Shown here piece by piece: positions 22,755 through 33,040 of a stretch of 64,000 nucleotides of DNA (position 1 is the stretch's first letter; the number at the start of each line of letters is the position of its first letter). The DNA lies in assembly GCF_032854445.1 (NCBI RefSeq), contig NW_027018095.1, forward strand, positions 1 to 64,000, given 5' to 3'. Position numbers and translations under genes: made by a program. Under the pieces are notes generated by a model that was given only the letters and a program-made list of their open reading frames with translations, did no database searches and was not told where the DNA came from. The stretch is from Liolophura sinensis. Its lineage: Eukaryota; Mollusca; Polyplacophora; Chitonida; Chitonidae.

Positions 22755-24147
22755 ATGTCTTCCCTAAACCTCTTAAATAATGTTTCCAATAATAATGTTT
22801 CATTAAGGTCTTCCTCTCAACCGACTTCGTCGAGTGCTGATAAGAAGAGGAAGGTTGAGGTTTTGTCGGACGCACCTGACAATAGACCGGACCGTTGGCC
22901 AGCTTTCATTGTACTTTCAACGAAGAGTGAACACCATCCAGCCTCTAAAATTCATCCTTTCGTGTTGAAAAGGGCTCTTGAGGGCACAGCTGGGACTCTA
23001 AAAAATGTCAAAAAATTACGATCCGGGGACATTCTGATCGAATGTTTCCGGAAACAACAATCGCTAAATTTACTTTCACTGAAGAAAATTACTGATATAC
23101 CTGTATATACGTCCCCTCACAATTCCCTGAACAGCTGTCAGGGAATAATACGTGACCGGGATCAGGATATAATTGACTTATCGGAGGAAGAAATCTGTAG
23201 AGAACTAAATTCACAAGGTGTTACCAGAGTTAAACGCTTCACCACGAAGAAATCTGGTACCACCCTAAAATTAAACACCTATCTTTTGACCTTTAATAGT
23301 ACCTCTCTTCCGTCCCATATCTACATTGGCCCGTATAGGGTTAATGTAGACTTATATATTCCCAATCCAACACGTTGTTTTAATTGTCAAAAGTTCGGTC
23401 ACGGCAAAGGCCAATGTCAAAATAAACTTATTTGTTTCAGATGCGGCAGTGAAGGTCATGACGGTTTCGACTGCAGTGGAGATCACATGGCCTCCTCTAG
23501 GGACTGTCCGCTTTTCCTTAAAGAAAAAACAAATCATTAACCTGAAAATTAAAAACAATATATCATATCAGGAGGCCCGGAAATTGGTTTCACTGTCTAG
23601 TACTTCTCTACAGACTTCGTTTGCCAATGTGGTCAAGCGAGTAGCATCTGTTGCTACTCAGACCTCGTTGACTTGGCCCATTGGAAACGACAAACCTACT
23701 CCCATTTCTGTGCAACTTTCGCTTCAACCAGTCTTTAATTCATCCTCAACCCAGACTACTTCAACACAACAGATAAAAACAGTAAACAGTATAGAAAAAC
23801 TTGATAAACCTGATCCCAGTCTCCCTAAAAACAATGAGAAAAGCAAGTCCGGCAACAAACCCCAAAATAATAATAAACATAATAAACCTAGTGGTCCCAC
23901 AGAGCGTCCCTCTAAGGCCACTAGGGACCCTGTTCAAACTTTTAACAAGTTTGGTTTGTTGGAGGACGTTGGTCCTTCAGCCTCAGATGCGGATGTGATG
24001 GATACATCACCCGCACCAGGGAGATCTAACAGCCGATCTCCACGGAAGGGTCGTCCGCGGTCCAAACATAAAGATAAACCCCCATACGCCTCCCTCCATA
24101 ATGTCTTCTTTAGACAAAATCATACAGTGGAATTGTCGAGGTCTTAA
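22755..24147 (+). pseudogene. LINE-B ORF1 (copy 3), RNA-binding protein, frameshifted
   Basis: The ATG at 22755 begins MSSLNLL. A KKRKV patch at residues 30-34 looks like a nuclear signal. A folded middle region (residues 47-205) is conserved with the other copies. Two CCHC knuckles are intact: C208, C211, H216, C221 and C227, C230, H235, C240. The third is lost: a 27-bp in-frame deletion at about 23476 lies between two TGCAG repeats that are still present in the copy at 63240. An extra A in a six-A run (23524-23529) then shifts frame, ending the first ORF at 23540. The C-terminal half continues at 23530-24147, Ser/Lys rich with SRSPRKGRPRSK. A one-base loss near 24082 makes it read past the usual stop. 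Confidence 0.9.
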
Positions 24148-27100
24148 GGTAAATTTTATTGAAATAACACAGCTAGTTCAATTACTAAGTCCTATTGCCG
24201 TTTGTCTTCAGGAAACTCACCTGAAGACATCTGACAAAGATAAAATAAATCTTAAAAATTATTCTTTATATAGTACTTATTCAAACGAAGAAGAGCGAGC
24301 TGCAGGCGGCTCCTCGATCTTTATCAATAACAATATTATTCACAGCCCTGTTGCTCTGGATACAGAGCTTCAGGCTGTGGCCGTTCGTGTTTCACTATGT
24401 GAAACAATCACATTATGTTCAGTGTATGTTCCTCCTAGTGTTTCTTTGTCGGCTTTCCAGTTACATAATTTAAAAGAACAATTGCCAAAACCTTTTATAA
24501 TAATGGGAGATTTTAATTCCCATAAACCCATATGGGGCAGTAATAACATAAATAATAAGGGCAAGATAGTTGAAGACTTCTTATCGAAGGAGGAACTGTG
24601 TTATTTCAATGATGGTTCCAATACCTATTTACATCCGGGTAATGGCATTTATTCTGCTATCGATCTCACTATCACAGATCCATCACTTTTCCTTGATTTT
24701 TCTTGGAAGGTGCATGACGATCTTTGTGGTAGTGACCATTTTCCTATTATCCTAGAGCATATCACTTCTAATTCTTTAGAACGTGTAGGTAGGTGGAAAT
24801 TCGATAAAGCAGATTGGATCGCATTTGAGATGTTCTGTGAGGCTGATATCACTCCAGAGACTCTCAATGCAGCAAATGATCCAATATTAAAATTTAACGA
24901 GCTTGTTTTACGAGCTGCCGATAGAACTATACCTAAAACCTCGACAAATCCCAAATCCAAAAGCAAACCCTGGTATGACCAGGACTGTCGCAAAGCCATT
25001 AAGGACCGCAAAAAGGCCGAGCGAAACTTTAATATTTGTCCTACTGATAACAACTTAAACCAGGTTCGTATTTTTAGAGCTAAGGCTCGCCGATTACTCA
25101 AGTCCAAGAGACGATCTTGTTGGCGGAACTTTGTTTCGGGCATTACGTCAAAAACACCCATGCGTAAGGTCTGGAACATGGTTCAGAAACTTAAGGGCAA
25201 AAGTAATAAAGCAAAAGTTCAGCATTTAAAAGATGGAGATAATATATTAACTTCTCCACCCGATATAGCTAATAAACTAGCTGAAACAATCTCAAAGAAA
25301 TCTTCTTCTAAGAACTATACTAAAGAATTCCAGCATATTAAAAACCAGAAGGAGAAAATTAAATTGCCCTTTTCTTCTAAAAATTTAGAAGATTATAATC
25401 GTCCATTTAATATCGAGGAACTTAGAACTGCATTAAAAAAGGCCCACGATACTGCTTGTGGTCCTGATAATGTATATTATAAGTTTTTGAACCATTTACC
25501 ACCTGAGCCACTGGAGACTCTCTTGGACTTGATTAATGATATTTGGATAACTGGTAATTTTCCACCATCATGGAGGGAGGCGTGTATTATCCCGGTTCCC
25601 AAACCGGGTAAGGATCATAATGATCCAAATAATTACCGTCCCATAGCTCTTACCAGCTGTGTCTGTAAGACTATGGAACGGATGATTAATGATAGACTTG
25701 TTTGGTTTCTTGAAACCAACAAGTTACTCTCTAATATTAAATGTGGTTTTCGGCAAGGTAGATCTACCATGGATCACCTTGTTCGATTCGAAACTTTTAT
25801 TCGTAATGGTTTTGTTGATAATGAACATGTGGTGTCCATATTTTTTGACCTTGAAAAGGCCTACGACACCACATGGAAATATGGTAATTTAAAAGACCTC
25901 GCGGATATGGGTCTTAAAGGTCGCTTAACTTTATTTATATCTCAATTTTTATCTGATCGTCAGTTTAATGTACGGGTTGGGTCCACTCTTTCTGACTCTT
26001 ATGAGCAGGAAATGGGTGTACCCCAGGGCAGCATTCTATCACCAACTCTGTTCAGCATAAAAATAAATAGCCTAGCAAAAACATTAACATCTGGCACAGA
26101 GGGTTCTTTATACGTGGATGATTTCCTTATATGCTACCGAGCTAAGAATATGAATAATATCGAACGTCAGTTGCAGCTTTATCTCAATAAAATCGAGAAA
26201 TGGGCAACTGAAAACGGTTTTAGATTTTCAACGTCTAAAACCGTCGGTATGCATTTTTGTAATAAACGGAAACTTCATCTTGACCCTGAGCTTAATTTTT
26301 GTGGTGAACAGGTTAAAATTGTTGGAGAAACAAAATTTTTTGGTATAATATTTGATAGTAAGCTATCTTTTATACCTCATATCAAAATGCTTAAAGCTAA
26401 ATGTACAAAGGCTCTCGATATAATTAAGGTCGTGTCTAGCAGCGATTGGGGTGCTGACCGATGAGTTTTACTTAATTTATATCGTTCTCTGGTGAGGTCT
26501 AAATTGGACTATGGATCCATCATTTACGGTTCCGCTAGGAAGTAGTATATTAAAATGTTGGATCCTGTTCATCACCAAGGTTTGAGGCTCAGCCTTGGTG
26601 CTTTTAGAACCTCAACAGTAGAAAGTTTATACGTGGAGGCAAATGAGCCTTCCTTATACAACCGACGTATTAAACTTAGCCTTCAATATGCTACAAAGCT
26701 TAAAGCACATCCAACAAACCCTGCCTACGACTGTGTTTTCAATCCATTATATGTAGACAAATATATTAAATGTCCTAACAAGATCCCTTCGTTCGGTCTT
26801 CGCATACGGGACCATATTGTGGGTGCTAACATCAAGCTGGAGGATATAGCTCCGGTATCTTTTCCAGAGTCTCCTCCATGGCTTCTCCCACAAACTAAAC
26901 TAATATTTGATCTACGTAAATATAATAAATCCAATACAAATCCTCTTATAATTCAGCAAGGTTTTGCTGAAATCAAGGCTGATTATATGGACTATAAATT
27001 TATATATACTGACGGGTCAAAGGATGGGGACAGGGTTGCGGCTGCGGCTGTCTTAGAGCAGCGGGTCACTTCTCTTCGTCTGCCACCTTCAGCTTCTATC

Positions 27101-27796
27101 TTTTCTGCAGAGGCCAGGGCTATACTCCTGGCCTTATCATATGTTTCCTCTGGGCATGTCCAGAGGGCAGTGATATGCAGCGACTCGCTGTTTTGCCTTT
27201 TGGCGATTCAGAATAATAAATTTAAAAATCCATTGATATTTGAGATAATAACTAAACACCGAAAATTAATTAAAAGAGGTAAAGATATTATATTCTGTTG
27301 GATACCAAGTCACACTGGTATCCATGGAAACACAGTCGTGGACAGGGAAGCGAAAGCTGCCCTATATAAACCTGTATCTCGGGTTAAAATCCCTTATGCT
27401 GACGTGAAGTCTAATATTCTTAAATATATTCGTCGCCTTTGGCAGGGTGAATGGGACTTGCAGATCCATAATAAACTGCATGCCATTCATCCTGTCATTG
27501 GCTACAATGCCTATACTTGTCTAATGTCTCGTAGAGGCCAAGTAGTTTTAACAAGGTGTCGTATTGGGCATTCTCATCTGACACACAATTTCATCTTAGA
27601 TGGTAGCAGTGCTCCCGAGTGTGTTGGATGTGATGCTCAGTATGGCATCAAACATATTTTGGTTGACTGTGTGGACTTTGCCCATGTTCGGCAAAGGTTC
27701 TACACGGTCAACTCTATATATGATTTATTTGACAGCATCGCTGGCGATGTTGTCATAAATTATTTGAAGGCCATTGGCCTTTATCATAAAATATAA
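24101..27796 (+). pseudogene. LINE-B ORF2 (copy 3): endonuclease, reverse transcriptase, RNase H; two stops
   Basis: One frame of 1,231 codons plus the stop, from ATG 24101 (overlapping the ORF1 stop as TAATG) to 27796. APE endonuclease: NCRG 11-14, QETH 37-40, GDFN 136-139, SDHFP 211-215. Reverse transcriptase: CGPDN near 453, NNYRPIALT, FFDLEKAYD 581-589, PQGS 641-644, YVDD 671-674. RNase H: TDGS with catalytic Asp 971, Glu 1004 (SAEARA), Asp 1028 (CSDSL), His 1071 and Asp 1081 (PSHTGIHGN, VDREAK). A CCHC-like pattern (CVGCDAQYGIKHILVDC) lies near the C-terminus, usual in I and R1-type elements. In-frame stops are TGA at 26462 (TCA in the copy at 10168) and TAG at 26543. Two single-codon reversions would separate this from an open frame, so it is a fairly young pseudogene. 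Confidence 0.95.
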
Positions 27797-27997
27797 ATTT
27801 TAATTGTCATAAATATCTGTAGATAAACAGTTATATACATATAGATTTATACATGTAATATATAACTCTGGTTTTCAAGTTTTAACTCTTATTTTTCTTT
27901 TATACGATTTTAAACATGTCTGTACTTTTTGTTTTACTTTTGATGTTTATATTATCATATCGAAAACCTTAACCGTCTCGCGTTTTCACCTTGTTCT

Positions 27998-28058
27998 CGC
28001 CACGATATGGCTGAAAAATTGCCGATGTGGCGTTAAGCCATAATCATTCATTCATTCA
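27998..28058 (+). promoter_or_regulatory. LINE-B 3' terminal hairpin and ATTC tail
   Basis: Stem CGCCAC (27998-28003) with GTGGCG (28027-28032), a 23-nt loop containing ATATGGCTGAAAAATTG, then TTAAGCC and an ATTC-repeat tail. In LINEs the 3' end is what the encoded reverse transcriptase recognises. Both SINE families in the window end in the same layout. Confidence 0.85.
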
Positions 28059-28071
28059 TTCAAAGATTCTC

Positions 28072-28261
28072 TTATGTATATTGCCAATGCTGTTTGTCAG
28101 AAGGGACTGATGTTGTAGTCATTGTCAGCATGTTGCGTAACATGTTGACAGACCAAAACAATTGTTTTCCCAATCAAATTTCTGCAGTTTTCATCATCTT
28201 GTGTCATTTAAAAATATAGGAATGAAGTGTTAGCTTAAAAATGGGGGGGGGGGGGGGGTCC
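28072..28261. other. Spacer with 16-G run
   Basis: No gene. A run of 16 G lies at 28243-28258, directly before a SINE fragment. It could form quadruplex DNA and could also be an assembly weak point. Confidence 0.6.
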
Positions 28262-28402
28262 TCCAGCAACCTGCGGATGGTCGTGAATTTCCCCCAGGCT
28301 CTGCCTGGTTACCTCCTAAGATTATGTCTGCCGCCGTTGTATAAGTAAAATATTTTTGTGTACGGCGTTAACCACCTAATAAATAAATAAATAAACAAAT
28401 AA
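28262..28402 (+). mobile_element. SINE family 1 fragment, plus orientation
   Basis: A 5'-truncated copy lacking the tRNA head. It keeps the perfect 3' stem CGCCGT (28332-28337) and ACGGCG (28362-28367) with a 24-nt loop, then TTAACCACC and an (AATA)n tail. Confidence 0.85.
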
Positions 28403-28802
28403 AAAGAGAGGTGCAAACCATTTAGTCTTTACATCAAACCAGACACGGGTTCAATCCTATTCAATGACTGGTTATTTACTGGATTCTCTTGCACTCATCT
28501 GTCGTTTGTCTGCACAGTACGGGTCTCTCTCCACATTAAGCGTTTGATGAAGATTACTAATCTTCCAAGATGACGGGCGTACCTGTGCATCACTTCCAGT
28601 CAGTATAAAGCCCCGAACTGAAGATCGATGGTTGCCCTCAAGTACTCGACTGCTTATGATTGTCTCCACCCACATAACCGGCTGCCACAGTATGAGCGAG
28701 AAAAACTTGATTATGGTGTTAAACAACAATCGAGTAAGTGTTATTTTTATTTATTTATAAATGGTTGTGTGAGTGCATTGTCATTGTCGGTAAGAGACTG
28801 GT

Positions 28803-29076
28803 TATCAGTGCTGTATTTATTTATTTATTTGATTGGTGTTTTACTCCGTATTCAAGAATATTTAACTTATACTACGGCGGTCAGCATTATGGTGGGAGAA
28901 AATCAGGCACAGCCCGGATGAAACCCATGACCATGCGCAGGTTGCTGCAGGACCTTCCCACTTGCGGCCGGAGAGGAAGGCAGCATGAGCTGGACTTGAA
29001 CTCACAGCGACGGCATTAGTTAGAGGCTCCTAGGTCATTACGCTGCGCTAGCGCGCTAACCAACTGAGTATCAATG
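28803..29076 (-). mobile_element. SINE family 1 copy, near full length
   Basis: 28811-29068 in reverse orientation, bracketed by TATCAGTG (28803-28810) and TATCAATG (29069-29076). On the complementary strand the right end reads as a tRNA-like head, with A-box-like CTCAGTTGGTTAGCGCGCTA and B-box-like GAGTTCAAGTCC. The tail on the left is AAATAAATAAATA. The matching site in arm 1 (about 15020-15040) has no SINE. Confidence 0.88.
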
Positions 29077-30079
29077 TTTTAAGATTATACAATTGATGAA
29101 GTTACTTCCAAATATACATGCTTATAAATTGTAAGCAAGATGATATTTATTTTAAAAAAATCAGTTGTGTTTTAGTGAAAAAGCTTCAATGGAAATTTAT
29201 TATGGACCGAGTTGTTTGCTATGTGTGTTTCCTGAAATATATAAAGGCCTTTTCAAGCGTACATGATTATTTAAAGTTACGTCCGTTTATTAAAAAAAAA
29301 CTCGCCTACTTTTTCGTTAAAACGTAAGCTGATATAAATTTTACAACACGGTCGTTTTCAGTAAAACATTTAAAAAAAAATTTCCCCCAAAACTTACGTC
29401 TTTAATAGAAAACGTGTGACATGTCTACTAGGGTGATCAAAAAGCCCTTTTTATTGTAATAGCCTATCAGTTTTTGCTTCCATACCGGTTGCAACACGAC
29501 GGATCATGCCAAAACACATAAGGCTAAAATTATGCTGAATGAAAACAACGGCTGGTAACTCATGGAAATGCCAATTTAAATTTTGTTTGAGTTCCCGCAA
29601 TGGGCTTCAAACTACGGCAAACGGCGGGGTCTCACGCACGCACATCAGCCTGTATAGGCCAGGTGTGAACTAAGCTGGTGAGGCACCCTGTAGCCTCGTC
29701 GCTGTTGAGTTAGAATAACAACCTGCTGTTTATAAAAGCAAATAACTTAACAGCTTCCGGGAGTGAAAAACTGGGCTTTCTTTTTCGCTTGGCTTTAATT
29801 TGAAATCTAAGCTCTGTCGCTTGGTATTTTCTTATACTAGGCCTGACTGATTTGCAGTCCTCCGTAATCGAAGAGTGTGTTTTTTTGGGGGGCCCATTTT
29901 CATCAAAGATCAGATAGTTCAGAGTCAAGTTTCTAAATTATCCGACTTAGCCAAATGTAAAACTTCAAGTGATTTTTATTAGATGACTAAGTAGTTAGTT
30001 TGTAAAAGTTAAGTTCGCGTTAAAGAATTCCTTGTCTCGGTCGCTATGGGGCTTCCCGCGTACTTCTAGAAAACGTGTC

Positions 30080-30365
30080 GCTCTTCTATCATTGGAGGTA
30101 AGGGAAGTTCCTTGATATGCAACAGACGTAGCTGTGTTATTTCAATAAACTTTACCCTAAGACCTCGACAATTCAACTGTATAATTTTGCTATGTGAAGA
30201 CATTATGGAGGTATATTTATGATTAGTGCGAGGTCGACTACATTTTTGTGAGAGCTGCTGCATGATCTCCCAGGTGCCAGGGACGTGCCCATTACAACCG
30301 CAACATCCTCCGATGGTACAGATTTGCGTTGCGTTTTGTCCATTATAGCTCTAGAGTAACGGTGT
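30080..30365 (-). pseudogene. LINE-B relic: ORF1 end and ORF2 start, minus strand
   Basis: On the minus strand the trace reads the ORF1 C-terminal theme (APGRSCSSSH-like), a CATAATG junction, then the ORF2 start IIQLNCRGLRVKFIEITQL. It breaks after that, about 330 bp earlier than the same relic in arm 1. It is the duplicated partner of the relic at 13216-13600. Confidence 0.75.
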
Positions 30366-30395
30366 GTAGATCCACCTGTATAACGAGTAGAAATA

Positions 30396-30710
30396 TTAAT
30401 CTGATTGAGCGAGTACTTGGGGTTTAACGTCGTGTTTAGGTTAGGTTAATATATGACGACGAAGGAATCCTTAGGGCATATATAATGTACCTCCCTGTTG
30501 CAGGTTCCACCGCTCTTTTATCTACTGCTGCTTCACTGAGACGACTTACAGAAAGCAAGTAAACCGCCCCGCCCGAGCCATTACACTGATACGGGTCAAC
30601 CAGTGATTGCACTATCACCTTCATGTCGAACGCCAAAGTCTTAGGTGTGACACGACCCAGGATGCGTACGCTCTACCAACTGTGCTATCCGGGCTGGTTA
30701 ATCTGATTGA
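30396..30710 (-). mobile_element. SINE family 2 copy with 13-bp target duplication
   Basis: 30409-30697, flanked by a perfect TTAATCTGATTGA repeat (30396-30408 and 30698-30710). The complementary strand starts with a tRNA-like head (TAGCACAGTTGGTAGAGCG) and ends in the stem CGTCGT/ACGACG (30456-30461 and 30428-30433 on the plus strand). The loop sequence has drifted, but the stem is perfect. Arm 1 of the inverted duplication is empty at this site. Confidence 0.92.
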
Positions 30711-30735
30711 AAGAAGGATCTGCTTAGCCCAGTGA

Positions 30736-33000
30736 ACCTACGCTCATAATATCAGCGGGTATGCCTCAGCAGGCCTTTCATTTCACCAGCTGATAAAGGT
30801 AGCAGCATTTCTCGTTATTGACCTACTTAGGGAAGCCCCGCACATTTATGTGTAAAATGTACTGATCATGATGGTTAAGTTGTTCTATGTTGTCATAATC
30901 ATTTTTGAATTCCCTTTAAACAGTCTAATAATTACAGTCTTTGCATGTTCCAGTATAAACAAAATGATGGATGGTGAGGAGATACAGTATGTCAAAGTTA
31001 TTACTGGCATATTTTCCATGTTGGTTATAGTTCTAATTTGCACAATTTTCCACAGTAGAAATAGTTTCATGTCTCATTGATTTTTTTTAAGTTCATAGAT
31101 GTTGAAAGGTACATGTATTAACTTAATGCGCATGTTGTTGAGCTGCATGCATATACTATTTTGTACACGATTTAAATAATGCTTTACCTTTAAATTTTTG
31201 TGAAATGGGACTTTCAAGTGAAATATGCTGCATAACACGTTGAGAAATATTGAATAAACAATGAAATGTACAAGTCTTACATACATCACGAACCTTGTAA
31301 GTCCCATCACAGTTTTAGTCAAAAATGTTTATCTTTCTTCAGTAGCTGATTGTCAGACTGACATTTGTTAGTGATAATTCGTCGGCTTCAATTTTGATGT
31401 GACACACTGGCAGACATTTCCATTGAAAACAATCATGTAAGTTACTGCTGAAAATAGTGCATATTACAGAAGGAATATTTTATTACAATTAAATAGTTAT
31501 AAAAATCAATATTTGTTCGTCTTTTGATGTTTAGTGTAAACGTAAAAGCTAGATGTATTTATTCCATTAATGTAATATTCAGAATAAATCTGTCATACAG
31601 TTTTGAGAGAAACTAATAACATTAATCACATGTACATGTGCTATGCTTTGATTTATTCATCATTATGTGCGCTGATAATTTTTTGGTATTTGCAATATCG
31701 CAGTTATGATTTATACTGTAGGAAGACAAGCTGTCTGTCCATCAAGTGACTGAGCCATTGGTCAGTGCATCACTTCTACAACTCCCCTCCAACTTGGAAA
31801 GGAGGGGACAACACAAGGGGCAAATGCTGTATACCAAAATACGGAAATCAGGTATAAATAGCTTACATGTAACAGATATAACTGGTACATGTGCCTTCTG
31901 TTTCTGTTTAGGATCAAGAATTGTTTATCAGGTATTTTCATTCCAAAGGTATATAATCCTAATATAATGCTTTTTGTGCATCTGATCTGATTTTTGTGCT
32001 ACAAATGATAAGACACTAAAGAAAACAACCAAAAATTATTGTTTTTTTAAAGTTGCAATATTGATCTGCACAAATGTATGGCTGATTTAGCCTTGTTTAA
32101 TGAACAGTAATACCACCGCTTCATGTAATTAGATCAGTGTTAAACGTTTAATCATACTTATGTCTAGTGTATCAAATACCCAAAATTTAGGGATAACCTA
32201 ATACATTTGGTTGAATCAACTCTTCCAGGGTTCAGGCTAGCAAAGAAGGTGATGGCTGTTAATAAACCACATGCCATTTAATTAGAGAGCCTAAATTTAC
32301 ATCTCCGAAGTTTACTACTGTGAAGTACATGGTATATCTTTCCAGTGTTCGTGATCACTTGAACACGAAAATCGCCTCTTTCAGTTTCAGTAACATTAGT
32401 TCAGGTGTAATGTGTAGATCCCCCTGCGAGACACTGTATTATAATGTTGTGTTAAAATAGGTACTTCCGTGCGTGCATCACTCCGTCTGTACATATACAG
32501 TCCCACTATATGTTTCTACTGTTCTCAGCTGTCTCTTTAAAACTGCTTTGCATATTCATACTTCATTCAATACGTTGCTTAGACTTCTGAATTGTGCACT
32601 GTCATAGTTTACTTTTTTCTCAGATTTCTCAAAATTGACTACAGGTTTGTCTGTCTGTCTGTCTGTCTGCTTTCCATACAACTGGAACTGTATCTTCAAA
32701 ACATTTTTGTATATTAACATGAAAGTAGTTTTAATAGATAGCTTACCCATTCAAGGCCTAATCTAGAATAAAAGTTTGGGCACCCACACAACGTGCGGGA
32801 GTGTACAGTTTATATGCTTTGACTTGTCTGCTTTAATAACAGGCTATATGAGGCAATGTTTTTACTTAAATAACCTCTCAAACTACTTTAACACCTCTTC
32901 ACAATTATAAATCAAATGTTTTGGGTACACACGCTAACCAGGTAAGCGTGTATATGTGTATGTATATGTGTGTAATCAGCGAAGTTCGTGTACCATATGC
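30736..33000. other. No gene seen; short TGTC microsatellite
   Basis: About 2.3 kb of AT-rich sequence with only short unrelated ORFs. A (TGTC)n run lies at about 32645-32670. I see no exon with convincing splice sites and no repeat shared with the rest of the window. Confidence 0.5.
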
Positions 33001-33040
33001 AGCCTCAGTTGGTTAGCGCGCTAGCTCAGCGCATTGACCC
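33001..33040 (+). mobile_element. SINE family 1 tRNA-head fragment
   Basis: CCTCAGTTGGTTAGCGCGCT with the following AGCTCAGCGCATTGACCC matches the head of the SINE at 28811-29068. It abuts the minus-strand LINE relic. Only about 40 bp remain, so whether it is a truncated SINE or a junction product is open. Confidence 0.6.

Larger units (their letters stand above)
22139..28071 (+). mobile_element. LINE-B copy 3: full-length I/Nimb-like LINE with 13-bp target duplication
   Basis: The element proper is 22152-28058, flanked by a perfect 13-bp repeat TTCAAAGATTCTC (22139-22151 and 28059-28071). It has leader, ORF1, ORF2, 3' UTR with terminal hairpin and an ATTC tail. Endonuclease, reverse transcriptase and RNase H in one ORF2, with a three-knuckle ORF1 in the family, place it in the I superfamily (Nimb-like). 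It is the best-preserved copy in the window, but has two stops in ORF2 and a frameshift plus a small deletion in ORF1. Confidence 0.95.
28484..30735 (-). repeat. Inverted duplication, arm 2
   Basis: Reverse complement of arm 1 (13216-15607). It carries two SINEs that arm 1 lacks (28811-29068 and 30409-30697), one unit of the minisatellite that is expanded in arm 1, and the uninterrupted site for arm 1's SINE. By eye the shared parts are perhaps 75-85 percent identical. Confidence 0.8.

Noticed and set aside
23524-23545. Programmed -1 frameshift site (AAAAAAC) in LINE ORF1
   Set aside because: The heptamer is not in the required phase, and the copy at 63310 has five A instead of six with an open frame, so this is a one-base gain.
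13216-30735. The inverted arms as a pure assembly artefact
   Set aside because: The arms have diverged and carry different SINE insertions with their own target duplications, so they are real, separate sequences, though read support should still be checked.
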